Below are positions 1-64,000 of a stretch of 64,000 nucleotides of DNA, one piece after another; within the stretch, counting starts at the first letter, position 1; every line of letters starts with the position of its first letter. Origin of the DNA: Tubiluchus corallicola (Eukaryota > Priapulida > Priapulimorpha > Priapulimorphida > Tubiluchidae). The position numbers and the translations under genes are program-made. Location of the stretch: contig JAQGDQ010000733.1 in the NCBI GenBank assembly GCA_030141605.1, forward strand, positions 41,737 through 105,736. The letters run 5' to 3'. The notes below the pieces were generated by a model that was not told the DNA's origin, did no database searches, and was given only the letters and a program-made list of their open reading frames with translations.

Positions 1-130
1 TAAACACTTTTCTGTTGTGTGCAGTGCAAATATTTATTATAGATTTTTGGTTCCTATCCATACTTCTCTGTGCCTAAACTCAATCATAACAAAGTGACTG
101 AACAACAACTTCAAAAATGACTTTCACAGG
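1..130. repeat. Dispersed repeat A, copy 1
   Basis: The first ~130 bases recur almost unchanged at 13569-13698 in the same orientation. No coding sense or termini are visible. Type unknown. Confidence 0.75.
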
Positions 131-321
131 TACTAATATAAACTAGAAAAAGCTAAAATAGGAGAGAAAGTCAAATGTATAAAACACACATATAAATGAA
201 AATACGTTACTCTCACCTAGCTACTTGCATAAATTCACTCCGCTGTTTTAACACTGGGTTGGTCTGGTAAGCGTTTGTTAATGGCCCATTACCCTAAAAT
301 ATGGAAACATAACAGCATATT

Positions 322-779
322 TAGGGATGAGATTGACAAATTGCAAAAAACTCTGAAACATGCCAGGGGTTTGGGGGCCGCACAGGCAGCAACAAATTGC
401 AATTTTGTGACCATAGAAAGCCTCTAAGTGGACTTAAAATATCAATTACCTTGTTTCATGCATAATTTAAAATACCCAACTATCAAGGATACATGATACC
501 TAATTGTCTCAAAAACGCCTAAGTACTGGCCGCTCCTATGTAAACGTATATAAAAACTGTCTGCAATTGACTCAAATAACTCCACACAATTGATTCTATA
601 TTTTTATACATACAGATATACACGTGGTTACACTGATGTACGTGATGCAAACAAAGTGACGGCCTGCCACCTAGCGGTCAGCTTGTGAAATAATGTAGTG
701 GGTCCGATTTACAATAATGGCACTACTGGTCTTCCAAAAACTCGGAATTCCGAGTATCCGCGGAAAATTCTCATCCCTG
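322..779 (-). mobile_element. hAT-like MITE, family H1
   Basis: Bounded by TAGGGATGAGA and TCTCATCCCTG inverted ends. Homologous over most of its length, in opposite orientation, to 6922-7439, and to parts of 36313-36608 and 53051-53664. No transposase frame. The 8-bp duplication is not preserved here but is in the 53-kb copy. Confidence 0.75.
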
Positions 780-1313
780 TTATTTGCTGTTTATAAAGTC
801 ACTTTAAAAAGTTGCAAAAAGAAGTGAAATTTAGTTTTCACGAGAATTATTTTAGTCATGCAAAAAATTAAAAGTCATCTTTTGATTCTTAATTCATTTA
901 CTGTTGAAATATGCAAGCCAGACAATTCCACTATTAAAATTCATCAATGACATTTTTACTTTTAGAAAAAGTGTTTTCTGAAAAGGCCTCCTGGGTCAAA
1001 TTCCATTAGCGTGTTGTATCATCACATTACAGTCTTCCAGCAAGTAAACTGCTTTGCGTATACAAGCATACAACACCGAGTAAACACAACAACACAGACC
1101 CGTCGATCAACTAACGCTTACCATCCTACTGCGCATGTTCTTCGCAGTGGACATGAACTCCGTGGTTCTGTCACGGCACGTCATATCCGGTTCTATTTGT
1201 TCTAATGTTTGAAGTAACGGCACCCCTAGCAGCTCTCTTCTGTCTGTTCCTGTGAAAAAAATGCACAAATTGAATTGTAGAGTATCATATTTATTGCGCA
1301 TGAACAGAATAAA

Positions 1314-1622
1314 CCATTAGACAACTTCACTCGACAACAATCCCACATAAAGCAATGGACAACCTCACTCGACAATAATCCCACATAAACCAATGGACAA
1401 CCTCGCTCGACAACAATCCCGCATAAACCAATGGACAACCTCGCTCGACAACAATCCCACATAAACCAATGGACAACCTCACTCGACAACAATCCCACAT
1501 AAACCAATGGACAACCTCGCTCGACAACAATCCCGCATAAACCATTGGACAACCTCGCTCGACAACAATCCCGCACAAACCAATGGACAACCTCGCTCGA
1601 CAACAATCCCGCATAAACCATT
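1314..1622. repeat. 38-bp minisatellite, about 8 copies
   Basis: Unit resembles CAATGGACAACCTCGCTCGA followed by CAACAATCCCGCATAAAC. Because 38 is not a multiple of 3, all minus-strand frames give repetitive open frames up to 131 codons; these are not genes. Confidence 0.9.
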
Positions 1623-4600
1623 TTGTATTGGAAATTCCTCTCTGTTGGGTAATGGCGTTGAATGAAATCTCAAAGTACTTGTAATCTTTCACTACGTAAT
1701 CAGTTACACGTAGCAATACCTGCGGTGGTCAACATCGCTTGTTTACCTGTAAATCTCTTGTATTTGCACTAACATAGCATTGTAAACAACCCGATAATCT
1801 TCTCTGATGCTGGATTCTAATTACAATTTACAGGTTAGGATTACGTCCGGTTTTGCTTTAACCACAAGAAAACTCTTCATTTAAATCTAAAACTATGTCA
1901 AATGTCTACAACTTATTTCTGCCGTGACTAGGAGTTCACTTAGAACTGTTATTTGCAAAGGCAATAACAGCCACATATTTGACAAATTATCGTCGTAATC
2001 CTGCTTTTGTACGCAACAGATCTTATGGCAAATCTTGTCCGCTTACAACGGATTTTGGATAAAACTGATTGCTGCTATGATCGAACATTCAGACAGTTCT
2101 GGCTATAAATGTTCAGACAAATCCGCTGTTAGCCAGACAGGAAGCATAGTTGGCAGGTGAAGTGCTACGCATCACACACGGCAGCATCTAACTAATACCA
2201 ACGAACCAATGTAAAGTACCAGTGTAACATTTACCGCTTTAAAACGTCAGTTAAACGATATCTGTTTACTTCTTATATAAACTAGTCTTGATAACCACCT
2301 ACTGTTCCTGTGTGACACAACAGTCACAACTTTGTGTTCTTTTTGAGTAGAATCCAGAGTGCTTCGTCATCTCATGAGCCGAATCTCCACAAGCCACTCT
2401 TCCTACCCTTTTGAACATTCTTTTATCCATCACTTCTATCCCTACTTTGCGCAATTCTTTTTTTTAAATTGTCTAAAAACCTTCGTTTTTTTGTTCTTTT
2501 TTTCTCAGTATTTGGACGTGCTTATAATGGTGCAAGCACCTAACAAGTTTCACTGCCATTTATTATGTGCACGCTGTCATATAATCATTATTATTAATAT
2601 CTACTTTTTAACTGTGTTTCCTGTATAATGTATTTACACTTCCAAATAAATTTATTATTATTATTATTATTATAGTTACATTTATATTGTGCTTTAATAA
2701 CCTAATTTTATGATAACAAGCTATCTTCTTGAAAACCATATAAATTTTACATGAGTATTAAACCAATTCACTATTATTATATTATTTTCGAACACACATG
2801 TACAGTTAAGTTATATAAGTGGTTCAATTAAAAGAAATTAGTAGACTAGCAGTAAAAGTAAAAATAAATATTCAACACTGACAATAAAAACAACAACAAA
2901 AACAAGCACGGATATTATTTACATACAAGAAAACAAAGCAATTAATTTAAAAAGATACCACACATTCTAACATTTCTCTCAACTGATATTTTGATAAAAA
3001 TTAAAATTTTTGTTTTTCATACAAGTTATAAAATTTTTTGCAAAGTTTATTGTCGCTAGCTGCCTGGAATCTAACTCGCATCCTTTTACAATTATATGAG
3101 TTAATACAAGAAAATTTGTAAATAAATCTTTTAGAGTAACATTATTTTCTATAACAATTGTAATACAAGTTGAAACCCATTATTGACTTTACGTCATATA
3201 ACGTCTGCTTGGATACAAAGTTAATTGTCGAGTTACTACTATTTTTACATATAATTATTTTTATATACTACATAGAATTTAAAGGACAAGAAAAGGGGCA
3301 CCTGAAGTAGGTTTCAGAAAAATCACCTTAAAAATTATATTACTTTATAGCAATTTGATGCATATATCGTACTCGCACTGAAAGGAATTGTCGTTGTACT
3401 CATTTTAAATCTCCCGCAATGCTGTTCCGACATCGCCATTACATGACGTCACTACGCCACGTAAATCAGTGGAAGAAAAGGCAATGTTAAATTATGACCC
3501 AAAAAACTTTCCGTGCAAATCTATTTTACTTAGCATTTCACTTACCTGCTGTAAAGACTTATGTAACTAAACTAATAATTTAAAATATTGTGAAAATTGG
3601 TAAAATGTCACCGACTCACCCTCCAGGGTGCGCCACTGACTAGCCAAAAACGTATTTTTAATCTTATTGAAAAGACACAGTAATTTAAAATTTTACTTGA
3701 TTAGCAACATGTATGCTACGAATGTTCTGATTATTTTTTCAAACTTTACTCAATGTTATCTAAACATGTTTCTAACGACCTACGATTAAAATGGCTGCGC
3801 CTAACGGTCATCGCGGGAGTTCAGATTTAGACGTTTTATACAGCGTTACGGCCGATGCAAGCACTGCACACGAAAAGGTAGTATGTAAGTGGTATAAAAT
3901 TATTCAAGTTCCAACATGCGTAACCGTAATATCCTAGGTAACTATAAAGGCAATGGCAAGAATTGAAATTGTGCACACAAAGTTTGAAAATACATCGAGC
4001 TGTGTCAGTACCCGACAGAAAAAAAGCTAGTAATATTAATAACACTTGTAATACCTGTCTGATTCGAATGTCGCTGATATCCGTTTATGTACGAATGCTG
4101 ATGAGCAGGGTTGTTTAGGGAATCCCGTTCGGAATGAGATTCACCTTCTGACGTACGGCGACGGCGAGGCGTGGTCATCGGATCGACGAAACGAAGGCAG
4201 CGATTCTGGGCAAGTCATTCATCCAATCAGTGAGTGATCAGCTTGGATTTTGCAACTATTTAATCATTCTGCATTTAATAATCAAGTAAAAAAAGTTAAT
4301 TTTGGCTGGAAATTTTAATTCCTATACTATTAGGTAATGAGACAGCAGGCTTATTTTACATAGAGGCTGAAGCTGAGTCAGTTGCTACTACATCAGCTGA
4401 CTCGCACAGTAAATCAGCTAGCTCAAGTCAGCTAAAGCTGTGAATTTTTGTTAACTAAAGAAATAAAAATTGTAAGTTAACTGTTAAATATGGAGAAAAA
4501 TTTTTTAAATAATTCATTTGCTCATACACAGATGAAAAATTCAAATAATGCATTAGAGATTATAAAAAAGCAATGGATTTATAGCAAATATTTACAAGGC

Positions 4601-5570
4601 TTATCTGATTACAACAAATCAATACTAAAATAATTTCATACGTGTGACTTACGTTGCCTATATGTGTATTTAATTTTGAAATGACCAGTAGTAATGCCAA
4701 CGTCACACGTAGGATGTAACCAAAGTGACAGAGGGGAGTGTTGGCACAACTGAAGCCATAGTGCTCTTACATTCAGCATTATCTCAATTTTTAAACAAAT
4801 ACTGCGTATTTTCACAGAATTCTATACACAAAGTATTGACGAGCAATCGTGGAAGTAGCGCGGATAGTCGTAATGCGCCAAGCAATCGTGTCGAATAGGT
4901 AATCGCTCGGCGAAAACTGGATTCTCATAGAGTGCCAAAATAGAAAGAATATACGGTATACCTATTCATGGGTATCCAAACGAAGTGGTGTAATCGATTT
5001 TGATATCAAATCCTACGAATTCTGACTTTTTCGCAGCTTAAAAATGTTTGCACTGTTTGATAAACTTTGTCCAGATTGTAATTTTGACAATGGTTGTTGA
5101 CACAACTTCTCAACAATTTCACGAAACACGTAATCGGCAATACGAGAAATCTGCTACGCACTTAGTTACTCAACCGAAACAAACAGAGCATGCGCAAAGG
5201 CTGGCTCACAATTTTTGTACAGTAGAATCGTCACCCACGTGCCTACTTGCAATGCACCAAGTCAGTGTATTGCCTGTAGTGTTTGTTATCACTGTTGTGC
5301 AGTGAATTAAAGATTAATGCGTCTGGGCTTGTTAAAATTTATATGTTTCAGATACGTGAATTCATTTAAACTACGTGCTAATTCCTTAAAGTACGTGCGG
5401 CACTTTTTCAATTTATTTTGTGTTAACAACTGTGCATGTTAATGTTATCATTACCTACTTTCGAGATTTTATTGTTAAATTAATTAATTCATTAATGATT
5501 TGAAAATCATGAAAATACAATTCTAGGCAAAAGCAGTTTTGACCCTATGACAAGCCTCCTGTCTTTGCAG
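1623..5570. other. Upstream region, no gene recognised
   Basis: AT-rich sequence. Contains an (ATT)n run at about 2651-2675 that looks like the 3' tail of a LINE or SINE insertion, several purine/pyrimidine-rich stretches, and the weak promoter candidate listed separately. No coding exon, RNA gene or bounded transposon recognised. Confidence 0.5.
3780..4215 (+). promoter_or_regulatory. Candidate MTR promoter / 5' noncoding exon region
   Basis: Weak call. Exon 1 of the coding part begins at a 3' splice site, so a noncoding first exon should lie upstream. This stretch is richer in CpG than its surroundings, has a YY1-like motif (AAAATGGCTGCG near 3787) and a CG-rich segment at 4140-4210 ending in GGGCAAGT, which could be a GC-type donor. 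No TATA box or transcript evidence is available. Confidence 0.2.
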
Positions 5571-5592
5571 ATATTCATTCTATTCCACAAGC

Positions 5593-58618
<53,026 letters not shown>

Positions 58619-58663
58619 GTAATTTTATTGATTTTTTTCATTGATAAACAAATACAGTTAGAT

Positions 58664-59165
58664 CAGGGGTGTGCAAATTGCGACCCGCGGGCCACTTGCG
58701 GCCCGCCGAGAGAATTTGTGCGGCCCGCGAAGAGATTTGTCAACCTAATGAAAGTGTGGCCCGGGCGATTAATTGAGTGTATCCAGCTGAAGTCCGTGCC
58801 ACGATCCCAAAGATAGTGCGGGTAGTTTTTTCTACTAGATCGGATGGCATTAACCCTTACAAGACGGTTGTAGCTTAATGTCACTGTACTACACAGACTG
58901 TGTGATACACATTACTAATATGCATTGTAATGAAATTACCACTATCTGTCCTGAAAGTAGAAATATATGGTTTGTAATATAAATTTTAATAACTTCTAAA
59001 ATAGTTTCTTGAGTGCAGTAGTAATGATGTACGCGGGTCGGATGCAAAAAAAATCGTTATTAGGCCTTTCTGTACTTGGCCCCTTGATCAAACTGCATGT
59101 GGCCCGCAGGAATTGCGGGAAAGTTTAATGTGGCCCTGCTAGTCAGATAATTTAAAGCACCCCTG
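58664..59165 (+). mobile_element. hAT MITE, family H2, with 8-bp TSD
   Basis: Same as 10218-10717; perfect duplication AGTTAGAT (58656-58663 and 59166-59173). It begins 45 nt after exon 25. Confidence 0.92.
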
Positions 59166-59169
59166 AGTT

Positions 59170-59690
59170 AGATTGTCTTTTGCTTTTGCAAGTTTTTTTC
59201 GCATGTGTAGCCTAAAGTGTTTGCTATGCAGCAGTGGTTCCTAACTTGGGGTGCAAGTACCCCTTCAGGGCACGAAAAACCTAAGCCATGAGAATGCGAA
59301 AGTTGTGTCGTGTAACACGTCACAAAGTTCTTTTTTGCCGTACAGGTACGCGTACGGAGTACGAATTTTATGGGAGTAACTTCCTCGTGGTGTGAGAAAA
59401 GAGTGTACTACAAGATTTAAATCCTTAAACATCTTGATTGGTTGTATTTTGTAAAATGGTCCTTGGTTTTGCAACACAATAGCGTTTTTCTGATAATTCA
59501 CTGCGCACTGTCAAGCGTTATAACGGGGTTAATTTATTCTGCAAATAGGCATTTGGCACAGCAAACGCAAAACGCATTGGCAGTAGGCAAGGTTGGCGAT
59601 TTTCGGAAAAGCCCACGTTGGGGCTACTTCACAGTTCGACTGTGAGTTCGTCTTCTGATTTGACATCCAATCACCTTTGTTCTTGCATTT
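59170..59690. other. Intron 25 stretch, possible hAT end only
   Basis: GCAGTGGTTCCTAACTTGGGG at 59231 resembles a hAT terminus like that at 9301, but no matching end was found. Nothing else recognised. Confidence 0.35.
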
Positions 59691-59699
59691 TATTCTTGA

Positions 59700-62600
59700 A
59701 TTTGGAAATGTGTAAATTGAAAACAAGGGCTTTTAATAAGTAGAGAATACTACAAATAAATACACGTGTAAATTGGAAATAAGGGCTTTTAATAAGGAGT
59801 ATAAGTAGAGAGAATACTACAAATAAATACCTGTGTAAATTGAAAATAAGAAATTTTAATGTGTATAATTAGAGAGAATACTACGAATAAATACATGTGT
59901 AAATTGGAAATAAGGGCTTTTAATAAAGAGTATAAGTAGAGAGAATACTACAAATAAATACACGTGTAAATTGGAAATAAGGGCTTTTAATAAGGAGTAT
60001 AATTAGAGAGAATACTACAAACAAATACACGTGTAAATTGGAAATAAGTGCTTTTAATAAGGAGTATAAGTAGAGAGAATACTACAAACAAATACACGTG
60101 TAAATTGGAAATAAGGGCTTTTAATAAGGAGTATAAGTAGAGAGAATACTACAAACAAATACACGTGTAAATTGGAAATAAGGGCTTTTAATAAAGAGTA
60201 TAAGTAGAGTGAATACTACAAACAAATACACGTGTAAATTGGAAATAATGGCTTTTAATAAAGAGTATAAGTAGAGAGAATACTACAAATAAATACACGT
60301 GTAAATTGGAAATAAGGGCTTTTAATAAAGAGTATAAGTAGAGAGAATACTACAAACAAATACACGTGTAAATTGGAAATAAGGGCTTTTAATAAAGAGT
60401 ATAAGTAGAGAGAATACTACAAACAAATACACGTGTAAATTGGAAATAAGGGCTTTTAATAAAGAGTATAAGTAGAGAGAATACTACAAACAAATACACG
60501 TGTAAATTGGAAATAAGGGCTTTTAATAAAGAGTATAAGTAGAGAGAATACTACAAACAAATACGTGTAAATTGAATAAGGCTTTTAATAAGAGTATAAG
60601 TAGAGAATACTACAAAAAATACACGTGTAAATTGGAAATAAGGGCTTTTAATAAAGAGTATAAGTAGAGAGAATACTACAAACAAATACACGTGTAAATT
60701 GGAAATAAGGGCTTTTAATAAAGAGTATAAGTAGAGAGAATACTACAAACAAATACACGTGTAAATTGGAAATAAGAGCTTTTAATAAAGAGTATAAGTA
60801 GAGAGAATACTACAAACAAATACACGTGTAAATTGGAAATAAGGGCTTTTAATAAGGAGTATAAGTAGAGAGAATACTACAAACAAATACACGTGTAAAT
60901 TGAAAATAAGGGCTTTTAATAAAGAGTATAAGTAGAGAGAATACTACAAACAAATACACGTGTAAATTGGAAATAAGGGCTTTTAATAAGGAGTATAAGT
61001 AGAGTGAATACTACAAACAAATACCTGTGTAAATTGAAAATAAGAAATTTTAATGTGTATAATTAGAGAGAATACTACGAATAAATACACGTGTAAATTG
61101 GAAATAATGGCTTTTAATAAAGAGTATAAGTAGAGTGAATACTACAAACAAATACCTGTGTAAATTGAAAATAAGAAATTTTAATGTGTATAATTAGAGA
61201 GAATACTACAAATAAATACACGTGTAAATTGGAAATAAGGGCTTTTAATAAAGAGTATAAGTAGAGAGAATACTACAAACAAATACACGTGTAAATTGGA
61301 AATAAGGGCTTTTAATAAGGAGTATAAGTAGAGAGAATACTACAAATAAATACACGTGTAAATTGGAAATAATGGCTTTTAATAAGGAGTATAAGTAGAG
61401 AGAATACTACAAACAAATACACGTGTAAATTGGAAATAATGGCTTTTAATAAAGAGTATAAGTAGAGAGAATACTACAAACAAATACACGTGTAAATTGG
61501 AAATAAGGGCTTTTAATAAGGAGTATAAGTAGAGAGAATACTACAAACAAATACACGTGTAAATTGGAAATAATGGCTTTTAATAAAGAGTATAAGTAGA
61601 GAGAATACTACAAACAAATACACGTGTAAATTGGAAATAATGGCTTTTAATAAGGAGTATAAGTAGAGAGAATACTACAAACAAATACACGTGTAAATTG
61701 GAAATAATGGCTTTTAATAAAGAGTATAAGTAGAGAGAATACTACAAACAAATACACGTGTAAATTGGAAATAAGGGCTTTTAATAAGGAGTATAAGTAG
61801 AGTGAATACTACAAACAAATACACGTGTAAATTGAAAATAAGAAATTTTAATGTGTATAATTAGAGAGAATACTACGAATAAATACACGTGTAAATTGGA
61901 AATAATGGCTTTTAATAAAGAGTATAAGTAGAGAGAATACTACAAACAAATACACGTGTAAATTGGAAATAATGGCTTTTAATAAGGAGTATAAGTAGAG
62001 AGAATACTACAAACAAATACACGTGTAAATTGGAAATAATGGCTTTTAATAAGGAGTATAAGTAGAGAGAATACTACAAACAAATACACGTGTAAATTGA
62101 AAATAAGGGCTTTTAATAAAGAGTATAAGTAGAGAGAATACTACAAACAAATACACGTGTAAATTGGAAATAAGGGCTTTTAATAAGGAGTATAAGTAGA
62201 GAGAATACTACAAACAAATACACGTGTAAATTGGAAATAATGGCTTTTAATAAAGAGTATAAGTAGAGAGAATACTACAAACAAATACACGTGTAAATTG
62301 GAAATAAGGGCTTTTAATAAGGAGTATAAGTAGAGAGAATACTACAAACAAATACACGTGTAAATTGGAAATAAGGGCTTTTAATAAGGAGTATAAGTAG
62401 AGAGAATACTACAAACAAATACACGTGTAAATTGGAAATAAGGGCTTTTAATAAGGAGTATAAGTAGAGAGAATACTACAAACAAATACACGTGTAAATT
62501 GGAAATAAGGGCTTTTAATGAGTATAAGTAGAGAGAATACTACAAATAAATACACGTGTAAATTGGAAATAAGGGCTTTTAATGAGTATAAGTAGAGAGA

Positions 62601-64000
62601 ATACTACAAACAAATACACGTGTAAATTGGAAATAATGGCTTTTAATAAGGAGTATAAGTAGAGAGAATACTACAAACAAATACACGTGTAAATTGGAAA
62701 TAAGGGCTTTTAATAAGGAGTATAAGTAGAGAGAATACTACAAACAAATACACGTGTAAATTGGAAATAATGGCTTTTAATAAAGAGTATAAGTAGAGAG
62801 AATACTACAAACAAATACACGTGTAAATTGGAAATAATGGCTTTTAATAAAGAGTATAAGTAGAGAGAATACTACAAACAAATACACGTGTAAATTGGAA
62901 ATAATGGCTTTTAATAAGGAGTATAAGTAGAGAGAATACTACAAACAAATACACGTGTAAATTGGAAATAAGGGCTTTTAATAATGAGTATAAGTAGAGA
63001 GAATACTACAAACAAATACACGTGTAAATTGGAAATAAGGGCTTTTAATAAAGAGTATAAGTAGAGAGAATACTACAAATAAATACACGTGTAAATTGGA
63101 AATAAGGGCTTTTAATAAAGAGTATAAGTAGAGAGAATACTACAAACAAATACACGTGTAAATTGGAAATAAGGGCTTTTAATAAAGAGTATAAGTAGAG
63201 AGAATACTACAAACAAATACACGTGTAAATTGAAAATAAGGGCTTTTAATAAGGAGTATAAGTAGAGAGAATACTACAAACAAATACACGTGTAAATTGA
63301 AAGTAAGGGCTTTTAATAAGGAGTATAAGTAGAGAGAATACTACAAACAAATACACGTGTAAATTAGAAATAAGGGCTTTTAATAAAGAGTATAAGTAGA
63401 GAGAATACTACAAACAAATACACGTGTAAATTGGAAATAAGGGCTTTTAATAAGGAGTATAAGTAGAGAGAATACTACAAATAAATACCTGTGTAAATTG
63501 AAAATAAGAAATTTTAATGTGTATAATTAGAGAGAATACTACGAATAAATACATGTGTAAATTGGAAATAAAGGCTTTTAATAATGAGTATAAGTAGAGT
63601 GAATACTACAAACAAATACCTGTGTAAATTGAAAATAAGAAATTTTAATGTGTATAATTAGAGAGAATACTACGAATAAATACATGTGTAAATTGGAAAT
63701 AAAGGCTTTTAATAAAGAGTATAAGTAGAGAGAATACTACAAATAAATACACGTGTAAATTGGAAATAAGGGCTTTTAATAAGGAGTATAAGTAGAGAGA
63801 ATACTACAAACAAATACACGTGTAAATTGAAAGTAAGGGCTTTTAATAAGGAGTATAAGTAGAGAGAATACTACAAACAAATACACGTGTAAATTGGAAA
63901 TAAGGGCTTTTAATAAAGAGTATAAGTAGAGAGAATACTACAAACAAATACACGTGTAAATTGGAAATAATGGCTTTTAATAAAGAGTATAAGTAGAGAG
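59700..64000. repeat. 67-bp satellite array, over 60 copies, runs off the window
   Basis: Main unit TACAAACAAATACACGTGTA, AATTGGAAATAAGGGCTTTT, AATAAAGAGTATAAGTAGAG, AGAATAC. Variants: AAGAGT or GGAGT, GGG or TGG before CTTTT. A divergent shorter unit (CCTGTGTAAATTGAAAATAA, GAAATTTTAATGTGTATAAT) recurs near 59830, 61025, 61160, 61830, 63485 and 63620. No coding sense. Confidence 0.97.

Overview
This window is from an animal nuclear genome, not a prokaryote. It is AT-rich, intron-rich and dense in transposable elements and tandem repeats. Its backbone is one large gene on the + strand: cobalamin-dependent methionine synthase (MTR). Twenty-five exons can be placed from the protein reading and GT-AG splice sites. 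The coding part starts at about 5593 (putative ATG) and runs to 58618. That gives about 945 codons, covering the homocysteine-binding, folate (pterin)-binding, B12 cap and B12-binding domains. The C-terminal AdoMet activation domain lies beyond the right edge. Exon phases are consistent across every junction, and no frameshift or stop is seen in the chosen exons, so the gene looks functional.

Host: an invertebrate metazoan. The 5S-like sequences and LINE/MITE types would suit a lophotrochozoan such as a mollusc or annelid, but the sequence does not settle this.

Layout. 1-5570 is upstream of the first recognisable exon and holds a hAT-like MITE, a 38-bp minisatellite and unrecognised sequence. 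5571-31403 holds exons 1-11 (homocysteine domain and the start of the folate domain), with introns full of hAT-like, pogo-like and piggyBac-like non-autonomous elements, LINE fragments and minisatellites. 32055-40775 holds exons 12-16 (folate domain). The intron after exon 16 contains a second, nested gene on the same strand (41952-42989): a two-coding-exon, secreted and probably GPI-anchored LRR-type protein. 46164-48871 holds exons 17-19 (B12 cap). 51329-55887 holds exons 20-23 (B12-binding Rossmann domain). 57164-58618 holds exons 24-25. From about 59700 to the right edge the window is one 67-bp satellite array.

The most unusual features are at splice sites. Just upstream of exon 22 a 42-bp unit is repeated about 23 times. 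Each unit copies the branch-point-like motif, the 3' splice site and the first 22 nt of the exon itself. At exon 16 the end of the exon plus its 5' splice site is present three times in a 102-bp tandem repeat. Upstream of exon 19 a hAT-like MITE ends 22 nt before the exon, and its junction with the target-site duplication forms a CTAAC branch-point consensus. Many minisatellites sit inside identifiable transposons, and several nested insertions give a relative age order.
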